64,000 nucleotides of DNA. It comes from an uncultured Eubacteriales bacterium. GTDB taxonomy: Bacteria > Bacillota > Clostridia > Christensenellales > UBA1242. The stretch covers positions 16,854-80,853 of the forward strand of contig CARNVA010000007.1 in assembly GCA_949031345.1 (NCBI GenBank), in the 5' to 3' direction. Of the stretch, positions 1 through 7,859 are shown piece after piece. Positions within the stretch are counted from its first letter, which is position 1. Each line of letters begins with the position of its first letter. The position numbers were made by a program, and so were the translations under genes. Under the pieces are notes generated by a model. The model did no database searches. It saw only the letters and a list, made by a program, of their open reading frames with translations, and was not told the origin of the DNA.

Positions 1-32
1 ATATTATGCGGCATAATCTTATAATCAGCCAT
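1..32 (-). CDS. start of an unidentified gene running off the left edge
   Basis: Only the first ten codons are visible on the minus strand, beginning MADYKIMPHN. The ATG is at 32-30 and is preceded by a strong purine-rich ribosome binding site (AGGGGG about five bases upstream). The gene lies 21 bases downstream of the 146-residue membrane protein and may share its transcript. Too little is visible to name a product. Confidence 0.6.
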   Translation of the reverse strand, partial: MADYKIMPHN

Positions 33-53
33 ATTTCCCCCTAAGTAAATTTT

Positions 54-494
54 TTATTCTACATCCTCTGTTTCATTTGTCTCATTTTCGATAACTTTTG
101 CATTACTTTCAGTTTCATCTTCTGAGACAGTTGAAGAAAGGTTTTTTTCATCTTTTCTTTTGTTCTTTTTAGATTTTTTTCTGTCATGCACAAGCATCTC
201 TTTTTTAGACTGAGCAGGCTTTCCACCCTCTTTGACAAATGGGTCTTTTTTGCCAGACTCTTCAAGACGCCTAGCTTTGCGTTTGTCTATTTTGGCGCAA
301 ATGCCCATGAAAAGCAGATAAAGAAAGGAAGTGATTACAATAATTAAAAAGCCGTTCAAAACTGGATGCATGTTTGTGTATTGATAGAATAAGAAGCAAA
401 TGAAACCATCAATGAAAAACACAAGTGCCAAAAATATTATAAGCCTCTTGTTTGCTTTTTTTAGGTCTCTTCGCTCTTCAGGATTTATCATCAT
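54..494 (-). CDS. small two-helix membrane protein with charged tail
   Basis: The family is not recognised. The 146-residue product starts with a short basic segment, then has two hydrophobic stretches (about residues 17-38 and 44-66) that look like a membrane hairpin, followed by a long, highly charged Lys/Glu-rich cytoplasmic-type tail (about 70-146). The second half is low-complexity and likely disordered. The first ATG of a double ATG is about ten bases from GGGAGGG, so either Met could be used. Nothing indicates an enzymatic role. Confidence 0.6.
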   Translation of the reverse strand: MMINPEERRDLKKANKRLIIFLALVFFIDGFICFLFYQYTNMHPVLNGFLIIVITSFLYLLFMGICAKIDKRKARRLEESGKKDPFVKEGGKPAQSKKEMLVHDRKKSKKNKRKDEKNLSSTVSEDETESNAKVIENETNETEDVE

Positions 495-515
495 AACGCA
501 ATGCCCTCCCTTTGC

Positions 516-553
516 GGAATATCCACTGACTTTTTGGAATATCCACTGACTTT
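516..553. repeat. 20-bp direct repeat, two copies
   Basis: The element GGAATATCCACTGACTTT occurs at 516-533 and again at 536-553, a period of 20 bases. It lies upstream of the small membrane protein gene (minus strand), so it could be in its promoter region or leader. The rest of the 495-732 stretch is AT-rich and shows nothing else I can support. Confidence 0.6.
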
Positions 554-732
554 CTGAAATTCTTTTATTTTCCCCTTAAATTTTTGAATTATCTGGGATT
601 TCCAAACTTTCTTTATGGATTTTCTGCTGACAAAATGCTCTTCAGCTTGCTTTCTCAGTTTCCATTTGTTTGCAATTTTTATTACAAGTGTTGACTTGGC
701 ATAATAATAAAGTTTGAATTTTAATCAAAAAG

Positions 733-805
733 GCTTGTTAAAATAATAGCCGCCAAGCGTAAAGCTTGTTAAAATAATAGTCGCCAAGCGTAAGGCTTGT
801 TAAAT
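733..805. repeat. 31-bp tandem repeat just downstream of typA
   Basis: The unit begins GCTTGTTAAAATAATAG and continues through CGCCAAGCGTAA. Starts at 733, 764 and 795 give a strict period of 31 bases. Two copies are nearly complete and the third runs into the end of typA. Each unit contains CTTG and CAAG half-sites, so each could fold into a small hairpin. No convincing T-tract terminator follows typA, so these hairpins may mark its 3' end. Confidence 0.65.
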
Positions 806-2635
806 TTCTCCCCTCAAGATTTTTCCTCTTTCGCGGTTTCTTAAGTTATGGTCAAGAATAATCTTTCTTATTCTGAGGCTTTTTGGTGTAACTTCCAAAA
901 TTTCATCGTCCGCCAAAAATTCAATATCATCTTCAAGACTCATCTTTCTTGGAGGTGTAAGTCTGAGTGCGTCATCAGAGCCAGAAGCACGGCAGTTTGA
1001 AAGGTGTTTTTTCTTGCAAACATTGACAACAATGTCGCCACCTTTTGGGTTTGAGCCAACGACCATACCAGCATATACAGGCATGCCCGCCTCGATAAAG
1101 AGGTCACCGCGCTCTTGAGCGTTGAACAGACCATAAACGATGGCTTCACCGCTTTCGTGAGCAACAAGAGAGCCTGTATCTCTTCTTTTGATTTCTCCCT
1201 TCCATGGCTGATAGTCATAGAACACCGAATTGATTACGCCTTCACCCTTTGTATCTGTCAAAAGCTCGCTTTTAAAGCCAAACAAGCCTCTTGATGGGAT
1301 GTAAAATTCCATTTTCATACGATTTCCATGTGGAGTCATTTGAATTAACTCGCCCTTTCTAACCCCCATTTTTTGCATAACAACGCCTGTGCAATCTTCT
1401 GGAACATCAAGGGTAAGTCTGTCAATTGGCTCGCATTTTACGCCGTCAATTTCTTTGATTAAAACTTTTGGCATTGAAACTTGAAATTCATAACCCTCTC
1501 TTCTCATGTTTTCAATCAAAATTGAAAGGTGCATTTCGCCACGGCCGCTCACCCTAAACTGCTCGGCAGTTTGTCCATCTTCAACTTTAAGAGAAAGGTC
1601 TTTGATAGCCTCTTTGTAAAGCCTTTCACGAATATGGCGAGAGGTAACAAATTTTCCTTCCTTTCCAGCTAGTGGGCTGTCATTAACCATAAATGTCATT
1701 TCCACACTTGGCTCGGCAATTTTAACAAATTCAATAGGCTCAACCACTGAGCTGTCGCAGATTGTATCACCAATTTGAACACCTTCAAGTCCAGCAATGC
1801 AGACTATGTCTCCCATACTTGCACTTTCAACTGGCACTTTTTTCAAGCCTTCAAAGACAAACAAACTTACAACTTTGGCTCTTGTTGCCTTCTTTTCGTC
1901 GTGATAATTGCAAAGCACCACGCTTTGACCCACTTTAATTTGACCTCTTGAAAGTTTGCCTACGGCTAGTTTGCCAACATATTCGTTGTATTCAGCAGAA
2001 GAAACAAGCATTTGGCAAGCCTCTGCTTCCTCACCTTCTGGTGCAGGTATAAAGCTTAATATTTTTTCAAAGAGTGGCTTCATATCGGTGCCTCGAACAT
2101 TTTGGTCTTCGCTTGCAATTCCCTCACGCGCTGACGCATAAATGAATGGTGAATCAAGTTGTTCATCACTTGCATCAAGCTCTAAGAAAAGCTCTAAAAC
2201 TTCATCAACCACTTCGCTTATTCTGGCGTCTTGCCTGTCAATCTTATTAACAACAACAATGACTTTAAGTTGAAGAGCGAGTGCCTTTTGAAGCACAAAA
2301 CGGGTTTGAGGCATTGTTCCCTCATATGCATCAACAACAAGCAGTACACCGTCAACCATTTTAAGAACGCGTTCCACCTCGCCGCCAAAGTCAGCGTGTC
2401 CTGGGGTATCAATAATATTTATTTTTGTGTCGCCATAAAGACAAGCGCAGTTTTTGGAAAGAATGGTAATTCCCCTCTCTCTTTCAAGTGCGTTTGAGTC
2501 CATAACTCTGTCTTCAATAACCTGATTATCTCTAAATACACTACCCTGTTTTAAAAGCTCATTTACAAGGCTGGTTTTGCCATGGTCAACATGGGCAATA
2601 ATTGCAATATTTCTTATTTTCTCGTTTTTCATCAT
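800..2635 (-). CDS. typA: ribosome-binding translational GTPase TypA/BipA
   Basis: The 611-residue product is the usual length for TypA (BipA), an EF-G-like GTPase that binds the ribosome and helps growth under stress and in 50S assembly. The G motifs are intact: AHVDHGKT at 14-21, RGIT at 54-57, DTPGH at 76-80 and NKID at 130-133. They are followed by a domain 2 beta barrel and EF-G-like domains. The C-terminal region with the GLFGF and GSLVAHESG motifs is typical of the family. The gene begins with two ATG codons behind GAGGAAAAG, so the true start could be one codon later. It has its own promoter at 2658-2686. Confidence 0.96.
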   Translation of the reverse strand: MMKNEKIRNIAIIAHVDHGKTSLVNELLKQGSVFRDNQVIEDRVMDSNALERERGITILSKNCACLYGDTKINIIDTPGHADFGGEVERVLKMVDGVLLVVDAYEGTMPQTRFVLQKALALQLKVIVVVNKIDRQDARISEVVDEVLELFLELDASDEQLDSPFIYASAREGIASEDQNVRGTDMKPLFEKILSFIPAPEGEEAEACQMLVSSAEYNEYVGKLAVGKLSRGQIKVGQSVVLCNYHDEKKATRAKVVSLFVFEGLKKVPVESASMGDIVCIAGLEGVQIGDTICDSSVVEPIEFVKIAEPSVEMTFMVNDSPLAGKEGKFVTSRHIRERLYKEAIKDLSLKVEDGQTAEQFRVSGRGEMHLSILIENMRREGYEFQVSMPKVLIKEIDGVKCEPIDRLTLDVPEDCTGVVMQKMGVRKGELIQMTPHGNRMKMEFYIPSRGLFGFKSELLTDTKGEGVINSVFYDYQPWKGEIKRRDTGSLVAHESGEAIVYGLFNAQERGDLFIEAGMPVYAGMVVGSNPKGGDIVVNVCKKKHLSNCRASGSDDALRLTPPRKMSLEDDIEFLADDEILEVTPKSLRIRKIILDHNLRNRERGKILRGEI

Positions 2636-2657
2636 CTTTTCCTCTTTAAACTAATTT

Positions 2658-2686
2658 ACTATAGCACATTTTTAACATAATTTCAA
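2658..2686 (-). promoter_or_regulatory. sigma-A-type promoter of typA
   Basis: On the minus strand TTGAAA (2686-2681) is followed after 17 bases by TATAGT (2663-2658). The -10 is preceded by TGC, an extended -10. The form TGTGCTATARt recurs before other genes in this window (22.9 kb, 24.6 kb). Confidence 0.75.
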
Positions 2687-2703
2687 GAAATGTTTGCCAT
2701 AAA

Positions 2704-2733
2704 ATAAAAAAAGTGGACACTTGCCACTTATTT
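2704..2733 (-). terminator. intrinsic terminator of the 227-residue protein gene
   Basis: Read on the minus strand, AAGTGG and CCACTT form a stem around a seven-base loop, followed by a T tract (A run at 2704-2712 on the plus strand). The hairpin overlaps the stop codon of the gene that ends at 2728. Confidence 0.7.
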
Positions 2734-3411
2734 TAACAACCTTGTTTTGACAGCTTTAATCAAATTTTTCTTATTTTTTTCATCCTCTGCCCAAGTTAAT
2801 CCGCCTGCATTTTCAGCTATTAAGCCCATTGCAAGCATGGCAAACTTAAGCATTTGCCTGTCACTTAACTCTTGATAAAACGTTTCATCCTTTTTTAAGG
2901 ACTTTTCAATCAAAATTTGAACGGGCGCTATTTCATAATTATCTATAATGACAGCTTTGATTGTCGCCTTTTCAAAAGCTTCAATTTTTTCGCCTATCGC
3001 CCCAACGCTTGTTTCTCCAATCTCTTTCATAAAAGTCTGATATTTTTCAATTTTTTCAAGATATGATTTGTTTACATGATTGTTTTTTTCTAAAAGAAAA
3101 AGTTTGTTTCTAAGTCTTTTTTTGAAGAGCTTGGCTTTGGCGAGTTTTTCTTCCAATTTGGCTTTTTTCTCTTCAAACTCTTCAATTTCACTCTTCATTT
3201 GGGTAATATCTGCCTCACTTACAACCTGCTCATCTTCAAAACTTTTACTGTAAAATTTAAAGCCAAGCTCATACAAAATATTCGCTTCATTGAAGTGCCT
3301 GACAAGCTCTTTATATTCTCTGTCATCTTCAAGTTTTTCCTTGGTTTTTATGAAGATAAACTCAAAAAAACATGGCTTCTGTTCAATCACTCTGAAATTC
3401 TTTTTATCCAT
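2728..3411 (-). CDS. coiled-coil protein of unknown function
   Basis: The family is not recognised. The 227-residue product has no signal peptide or membrane segment. An N-terminal region with FFEFIFIKTKEK is followed by a Glu/Lys heptad-like segment (about residues 70-115) likely to form a coiled coil, then a helical C-terminal domain containing IIDNYEIAPVQ. Its overall plan resembles the next gene upstream (3699-4376), which has ENYNEPIVRQ at the matching place, so the two may be distant paralogues. A possible promoter (TTGACT, 18-base spacer, TATCAT) precedes it. The start is the ATG at 3411. Confidence 0.6.
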   Translation of the reverse strand: MDKKNFRVIEQKPCFFEFIFIKTKEKLEDDREYKELVRHFNEANILYELGFKFYSKSFEDEQVVSEADITQMKSEIEEFEEKKAKLEEKLAKAKLFKKRLRNKLFLLEKNNHVNKSYLEKIEKYQTFMKEIGETSVGAIGEKIEAFEKATIKAVIIDNYEIAPVQILIEKSLKKDETFYQELSDRQMLKFAMLAMGLIAENAGGLTWAEDEKNKKNLIKAVKTRLLK

Positions 3412-3665
3412 AATCGCACCCTATATTAAATGATATCACATAGGAAAAACAAAAGTCAAATATTGAAATAAATCTAAAAAATTCTCTTCTCTATTTTATT
3501 TTTCAATGCTGTTTTATTAAAAAAACAGAATATTAAACTTATTTAAATCAATAATTATTTAAAACAAAAAAAATATTTAAAAACAACAAAACACTATTTA
3601 TTTAAATTCCCGACAAATTTTCAAAAACCAACAAAAATTTGCTTATTTTATCTTTTATAAAAAAG

Positions 3666-3697
3666 CAATAAAAAAGAGTGAAAAATTCACTCTTTTG
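3666..3697 (-). terminator. intrinsic terminator
   Basis: AAAGAGTGAA and TTCACTCTTT form a stem of about ten base pairs with an AAA loop and a T tract on the minus strand. It sits directly after the stop of the gene ending at 3699. The AT-rich sequence from 3412 to 3665 shows nothing else of note. Confidence 0.8.
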
Positions 3698-3698
3698 A

Positions 3699-4376
3699 TT
3701 ATTCTCTTTCGTCCTCATCGGCGTATTCTTTTGATGAAATTTCTTCAATCTTAATTTCTTTTTTAAGAGACTCCATTTCTTCATTTAACACCTTTGAAAC
3801 TCTTTCTCTTGCGCCAGCAATCTTTTCAACTATTATTTTTCTAAATTTATAGAGATTTGATGCACCGCTTAAAGAATAACGGAAACTTGTGCCCATAATG
3901 TCTGCTATCATAATGTTTGCTATTTCTTGACGCACTATAGGCTCGTTATAATTCTCAAGCACAACCTCTTTAAGCATGTTTGTTTTCATCTCGGCAAGTT
4001 TGTTTGAAATTTCTTGCATGCTTTTTTCTTCCATTCCTTCCCAAATCTTATCATATTCTGCAAGCATTTCAAGACGCTTAGCAGTATTTTTGAGACGCTC
4101 TTCAAGCTCTAAAACTTCATCTCTGCCTTTGTCTTTCTTTCCAGCAACTTTTTTAACCGTTTTTTTCATTTCGGCAATCTTGCCCGGAGCTTCTTCTACA
4201 AACCTTTTCATTTCTTCAATTTCTTCTGCAGTATAATATCTATGGGCGTTTTGATTGAAGCGATAATGCCTATCAATTCCACTCAAAATGCGGAAGCTTT
4301 CATTGAGTTTTTGATACTCTTCATTTACAATCTCTTTTCTAAACATTTTTGCATCAAGAAAATCTGCCAGCTCCAT
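3699..4376 (-). CDS. coiled-coil protein of unknown function, possible paralogue of its neighbour
   Basis: The family is not recognised. The 225-residue product is soluble-looking, rich in Glu and Lys, with a probable coiled coil at about residues 72-140 and a helical C-terminal half ending in an acidic tail (DEDERE). The segment VVLENYNEPIVRQEIANIM resembles a segment at the same relative place in the protein encoded at 2728-3411. It has its own promoter (4404-4432), an AAGGAG site eleven bases before the ATG, and its own terminator, so it is a single-gene unit. Confidence 0.6.
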   Translation of the reverse strand: MELADFLDAKMFRKEIVNEEYQKLNESFRILSGIDRHYRFNQNAHRYYTAEEIEEMKRFVEEAPGKIAEMKKTVKKVAGKKDKGRDEVLELEERLKNTAKRLEMLAEYDKIWEGMEEKSMQEISNKLAEMKTNMLKEVVLENYNEPIVRQEIANIMIADIMGTSFRYSLSGASNLYKFRKIIVEKIAGARERVSKVLNEEMESLKKEIKIEEISSKEYADEDERE

Positions 4377-4403
4377 AATATAATCTCCTTATCTCTTAAT
4401 TCA

Positions 4404-4432
4404 ACTATAACACAATCTCTCTGCAAAGTCAA
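4404..4432 (-). promoter_or_regulatory. sigma-A-type promoter
   Basis: TTGACT (4432-4427) and TATAGT (4409-4404) are separated by 17 bases on the minus strand, about 28 bases upstream of the start codon of the 225-residue protein. The remaining gene-free stretch from 4433 to 4656 is AT-rich and shows nothing else I can support. Confidence 0.75.
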
Positions 4433-4656
4433 TACAGAAGAAGTGTTCTTATTTTCTATAATTCTTTCAATAAATAAAAACTTTTAAGATGAATTATCAT
4501 AGTTTTAAATTGCAAAAATTATTACATAAAAACATTTTTTTCGTTTGGTGGTCTTTAATAATTTTCATTTTATTATGGCAGTTTATTTCTTTAATTTTAT
4601 TTTTTCAACTTTAATTTGGCAGTTTAATTCATCCAATGATTTTCCACATAACCAAA

Positions 4657-4686
4657 ACAAAAAAAGTCGACAACTTTTGCCGACAT
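4657..4686 (-). terminator. intrinsic terminator after rpmE
   Basis: On the minus strand GTCGGC pairs with GTCGAC (one G-T pair) around a seven-base loop, followed by a run of T. It lies nine bases after the rpmE stop and may end the whole rpsF-ssb-rpsR-rpmE transcript. Confidence 0.75.
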
Positions 4687-4694
4687 TTTTTAAA

Positions 4695-4901
4695 TTATTT
4701 AAGACCATATTTTTTGTTGAATTTTTCAACATTACCGCTGGCATCAACCACCTTTTTCTTTCCTGTAAAGAAAGGGTGACATTTGTTGCAGATATCAAGG
4801 CTTAATGAATCACCTTTAGAGCAAGACTTTGTCTTGAAAGTGTTTCCACAAGCGCAAGTTACGGTAACTTCATGGTAATCAGGGTGCATATCCTTTTGCA
4901 T
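4695..4901 (-). CDS. rpmE: 50S ribosomal protein L31, zinc-binding type
   Basis: The 68-residue product has the L31 pattern: an N-terminal MHPDYH segment and the later ICNKCHPFFTGKKK. Four cysteines (C16, C18, C38, C41) are in the positions of the zinc-binding form of L31, so this is not the zinc-free paralogue made under zinc starvation. It follows rpsR by 62 bases on the same strand, so cotranscription with rpsF-ssb-rpsR is likely though not proven. A good AGGAGG site precedes the ATG. Confidence 0.95.
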   Translation of the reverse strand: MQKDMHPDYHEVTVTCACGNTFKTKSCSKGDSLSLDICNKCHPFFTGKKKVVDASGNVEKFNKKYGLK

Positions 4902-4963
4902 AAAATCCTCCTATAAAATTCTTTTTAAACGATTGGGCTTTGGCAACTTTGCCATCCCACAAA

Positions 4964-5224
4964 TTAGTCACCTACATAAGGTAAAAGTGCAACATTTCTT
5001 GCTCTTTTAATAGCAGTGCAAAGCTCTCTTTGGTGATATGAGCAAACACCAGTTTGGCGTCTTGGCAAAATTTTGCCTTTTTCAGTGATATATTTTCTGA
5101 TTTTAGCAACATCTTTATAATCAATTACTTTTTCACCAGCTACACAAAAAGCACAAACTTTCTTTTTTGAAGGCTTGCGAAATTTCTTTACAACAACCCT
5201 TTCCTCAGTTTTTACTTCAGCCAT
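4964..5224 (-). CDS. rpsR: 30S ribosomal protein S18
   Basis: The 86-residue product carries the S18 core (IDYKDVAKIRKYITEKGKI, then RRQTGVCSYHQREL). It binds S6 in the 30S platform. CAFC near the N-terminus and CSYH further on form a plausible zinc site, as in the cysteine-containing S18 type. The N-terminal extension (about 22 residues, rich in Lys and Val) is typical. It lies 20 bases after ssb in the conserved order rpsF-ssb-rpsR. Confidence 0.96.
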   Translation of the reverse strand: MAEVKTEERVVVKKFRKPSKKKVCAFCVAGEKVIDYKDVAKIRKYITEKGKILPRRQTGVCSYHQRELCTAIKRARNVALLPYVGD

Positions 5225-5244
5225 TTTAATTCTCCTTTTATAAT

Positions 5245-5652
5245 TTAGAATGGTAAACTGTCATCGTCATCAATAGGTTCAAGTTCAGCAGAGCCAGTGC
5301 CAGTTGGTCTTGGCATATCACTGCCGCCATCAGAATTTTTAGTGCTTAAAAATTCTACATCACTTGCAACAATGTCTGTTGAATAGCGTTTTGTGCCATC
5401 TTGAGCTTCGTAAGAAGAGTTTTGTATTGAGCCAACAACACAGCACTTTGAGCCTTTCTTTAAAAATTTGTGACAGTTTTCAGCCAGTCCTCTCCAAGCC
5501 ACAATGTTGAAAAAGTCAGCCTGTGGACCTTCACTATTTTTTGAGAAAGGTCTTTGAACAGCAATTGCAAATCTGCAAACTGACACTCCACTGTTTGTGG
5601 TGTTGAGCTCTGGGTCTCTTGTTAAGTTTCCTATTAACATAACTTTATTCAT
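5245..5652 (-). CDS. ssb: single-stranded DNA-binding protein
   Basis: The 135-residue product begins MNKVMLIGNLTRDPEL, the classic SSB start, and has an OB fold over about residues 1-105. It then has a short flexible linker and the acidic tip DDDDSLPF, which recruits partner proteins. The linker is short for a bacterial SSB. It sits between rpsF and rpsR, as in many Bacillota. A 133-base gap with short direct repeats separates it from rpsF. Confidence 0.96.
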   Translation of the reverse strand: MNKVMLIGNLTRDPELNTTNSGVSVCRFAIAVQRPFSKNSEGPQADFFNIVAWRGLAENCHKFLKKGSKCCVVGSIQNSSYEAQDGTKRYSTDIVASDVEFLSTKNSDGGSDMPRPTGTGSAELEPIDDDDSLPF

Positions 5653-5692
5653 ATTTTAATCTCCTTAATTCAAGCATAACGCTTGCAAACAC

Positions 5693-5727
5693 AAACCATA
5701 TGTTTGACGCAAACCAAATGTTTGACG
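5693..5727. repeat. 18-bp direct repeat between rpsF and ssb
   Basis: AAACCATATGTTTGACG (5693-5709) and AAACCAAATGTTTGACG (5711-5727) are two copies with one mismatch at a period of 18 bases. Each copy contains AAAC...GTTT half-sites and can pair with itself. They lie in the 133-base spacer of the rpsF-ssb transcript, so they may be RNA hairpins or processing sites. Confidence 0.55.
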
Positions 5728-5785
5728 ACTGTTTAGTTTTTTAGAAAATTTAATATTTCTTTTAAACTAATAAGTCGCAAAGCCT

Positions 5786-6073
5786 CTAGGCTTCTTTTTT
5801 TACAAACATTTGACGAACAACGCCTTCGGTAATGTTCATAAGCTTGGCCATTGGGTCAACTTCATTTGAATCAAGTTGGATGTTCATCAAAACATAGAAA
5901 CCTTCATTTTTAAAGTTGATTGGATAAGCAAGCTTTTTCATTCCCCATTTATCAACGCCTTCAACAACTCCGCCTTTAGAAACGATGTAAGAAGAAAACT
6001 TTGCGATAATTTCTTCTCTCTTTTCTTCGCTTGCGTCTGAAGAGATGATGTAAAGAAGTTCATACTTATTCAT
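5786..6073 (-). CDS. rpsF: 30S ribosomal protein S6
   Basis: The 95-residue product starts MNKYELLYIISSD and includes WGMKKLAYPI, both characteristic of S6, which pairs with S18 in the 30S subunit. It is the first gene of the rpsF-ssb-rpsR operon and is preceded by an excellent AAAGGAGGT site. A consensus promoter and a candidate S6:S18-binding leader lie upstream, which suggests autogenous control. Confidence 0.96.
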   Translation of the reverse strand: MNKYELLYIISSDASEEKREEIIAKFSSYIVSKGGVVEGVDKWGMKKLAYPINFKNEGFYVLMNIQLDSNEVDPMAKLMNITEGVVRQMFVKKEA

Positions 6074-6100
6074 ACTTTTTACCTCCTTTTGGACAAAATG

Positions 6101-6150
6101 GTCTTTCCTCTTCTTTGGAAAGACAAGGATGCGGTATAAAAATAATACTG
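6101..6150 (-). promoter_or_regulatory. candidate S6:S18 ribosomal protein leader
   Basis: The predicted 5' leader of rpsF contains a perfect eight-base-pair stem (GTCTTTCC with GGAAAGAC, 6124-6101, eight-base loop). A CCGC segment (6134-6131) lies close upstream, itself placed beside GTAT/ATAC pairing. Known S6:S18 leaders use a stem with a conserved CCG element to bind the S6-S18 complex and repress the operon. The resemblance is by eye and needs a covariance-model check. Confidence 0.5.
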
Positions 6151-6158
6151 CAAGGCTT

Positions 6159-6187
6159 ATTATAAACTCATCTTAACGTTTTGTCAA
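6159..6187 (-). promoter_or_regulatory. consensus promoter of the rpsF operon
   Basis: A perfect TTGACA (6187-6182), a 17-base spacer and a perfect TATAAT (6164-6159) stand on the minus strand. This is the strongest class of vegetative promoter and fits a ribosomal protein operon. Confidence 0.9.
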
Positions 6188-6282
6188 GCATTTAATTATG
6201 TTTTGATTATTAAATAAATTAAATTATTAAATATAATATAAAGTAAATCTTCAATCATTAAACTTTTCTCTTCATTAAAAAC

Positions 6283-6303
6283 AAAAAAGGGTTTAAAACC
6301 CCT
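6283..6303 (-). terminator. intrinsic terminator after the lon partner gene
   Basis: GGGTTT and AAACCC arms fold back on each other and are followed by a T run on the minus strand. The hairpin begins at the stop codon of the 518-residue protein gene. Confidence 0.7.
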
Positions 6304-7859
6304 TAATTATTTTTATAATCTTTTTCCCAAGTATTTAAAATGGTCAAAATTTCATTGTCAAAATTGTCACCTATTGGCATGCTTGCGATAAGCTGTCCAC
6401 AGAAATTTGGTGTAAATTTAATGAAATAAACTTCCACTTTGTTGTCACCTTTTATAAACTCCGCCTTCTTAACCGTCTCGCCATTATTGAGAGAAACTTG
6501 TTTAGCAGAGACATCGTATTCTGTGCTGTCAATACTGAGAAACTGACCTTCAACCATGTTGTTAAACATATCATCATTCTCAAACTTCGCAAAAGGTTTG
6601 ATTGAAACTCTGAGTTTGTTATCCTCGCTGACAAACTCAAAAATACTGCCATTATCAGACTGAACACCTCTTAAACTCTTTGGCACCTGAAAAGCAAAAC
6701 CATACTGAAAAGAAGGACAATACCAGTTTGGAGTAAGCACATTAACCTCAACCACTCTGACATCTTCTTGGCTTGTGCCAAGCACCCTTGTCATCGCAAT
6801 GAGGTTTTCTTTAGCTTCTTTAACTCTTGCCTCACTTGTCTCTTTATTTCTAAGGCAAGTATCATAAAGACGCATGCAAAAGTTGCGATTTTGAGAGGTA
6901 GGCAAAACTTTCAAATTCTTTTCCTTGAAATATTGATAGGTCTTAGCAAAGGATGGTCTTGGCACACTTTCAAAGCCTAATTTATGTTTGATATAATTCA
7001 ACTCGCCATCAACATAGGCAAAAGATTGCTCGTTGTCATCATAAAGCACTGACCATGAAAGGTAGTGTATTGCCCCTTCAATATCGCCTTCTTCAATGCA
7101 AAGCCAAGCATTTGAGCGCATATAACGGGCAAAGTCCTTGGCGTTCCAAATATAAGGATACATTTCATCAAGTGCCTGTCTGCAGTTTTTAAGGTCTCCC
7201 ACCTTTTTGAAATATTCGCATCTTTCAGCAAGTGTAGGCAGATAACATGGTGCAATTTCAAGCATCTGGGCAGCTGTATCAAGAGCTTTAGGATCAGAAA
7301 GCTCAATCTGAGCAAAGAGCTTGTGACTGAGAAGTTTAAGCTCTTTGCCACTTAGCCATTCTAGCCTCTCACCGCTGACAATTGAATAATACATAAAATC
7401 AAAATAGTCATAAAATTGGCATACCTTAACGCCATTTTTTTCACGCGGATTGCGATATTTTTCAATATTTTTATCCACGAAATCCACCACTTCTTGCCAT
7501 TTTTTCTGGTCAATCAGCATCTGAGTGTTGATGACTGGGTCACTTTCTCTCTTCTTTTTAAACATTTGAATATAACTCTTACATTTTTCAACGACGGTGT
7601 TTTCTTCATATTTTTCAAACTCACTCCAAACAATGTTGTCGTCTTCAACTCTTGATGGAATAAAGCTTCCGCAAACACCAAAAAGCCATTCGCCGTCATC
7701 TTCAGCCTTATATTTTAAAATCACATAAGCCTCGCCGTCAAGGTCTATAACCCTGTCTATTTCCACCTCGCTTGGATAGCGTCCAAGCTCATTTTCATGA
7801 GCAAGCCATCTTACAAAATGGTCAACCGCATATTTTTGCTGTTCTACAGTAGCGCTCAT
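6303..7859 (-). CDS. unknown 518-residue protein translationally coupled to lon
   Basis: The family is not recognised. The product looks cytoplasmic, with no signal peptide or membrane segment. The N-terminal 100 residues are a small mixed domain, the middle (about 110-300) is helical and TPR-like, and the C-terminal part (about 385-515) looks like a beta-rich fold faintly like DcrB/PsbP-type domains. The start codon overlaps the lon stop by four bases (ATGA), and its ribosome binding site GGAG lies inside the last lon codons. Translation is therefore probably coupled, and the protein may be a Lon partner, adaptor or substrate; that role is inference. Confidence 0.6.
   Translation of the reverse strand: MSATVEQQKYAVDHFVRWLAHENELGRYPSEVEIDRVIDLDGEAYVILKYKAEDDGEWLFGVCGSFIPSRVEDDNIVWSEFEKYEENTVVEKCKSYIQMFKKKRESDPVINTQMLIDQKKWQEVVDFVDKNIEKYRNPREKNGVKVCQFYDYFDFMYYSIVSGERLEWLSGKELKLLSHKLFAQIELSDPKALDTAAQMLEIAPCYLPTLAERCEYFKKVGDLKNCRQALDEMYPYIWNAKDFARYMRSNAWLCIEEGDIEGAIHYLSWSVLYDDNEQSFAYVDGELNYIKHKLGFESVPRPSFAKTYQYFKEKNLKVLPTSQNRNFCMRLYDTCLRNKETSEARVKEAKENLIAMTRVLGTSQEDVRVVEVNVLTPNWYCPSFQYGFAFQVPKSLRGVQSDNGSIFEFVSEDNKLRVSIKPFAKFENDDMFNNMVEGQFLSIDSTEYDVSAKQVSLNNGETVKKAEFIKGDNKVEVYFIKFTPNFCGQLIASMPIGDNFDNEILTILNTWEKDYKNN

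Noticed and set aside
733..805. CRISPR-like array from the 31-bp tandem repeats
   Set aside because: The copies are directly adjacent with no variable spacers, there are only two to three of them, and no cas gene is near.
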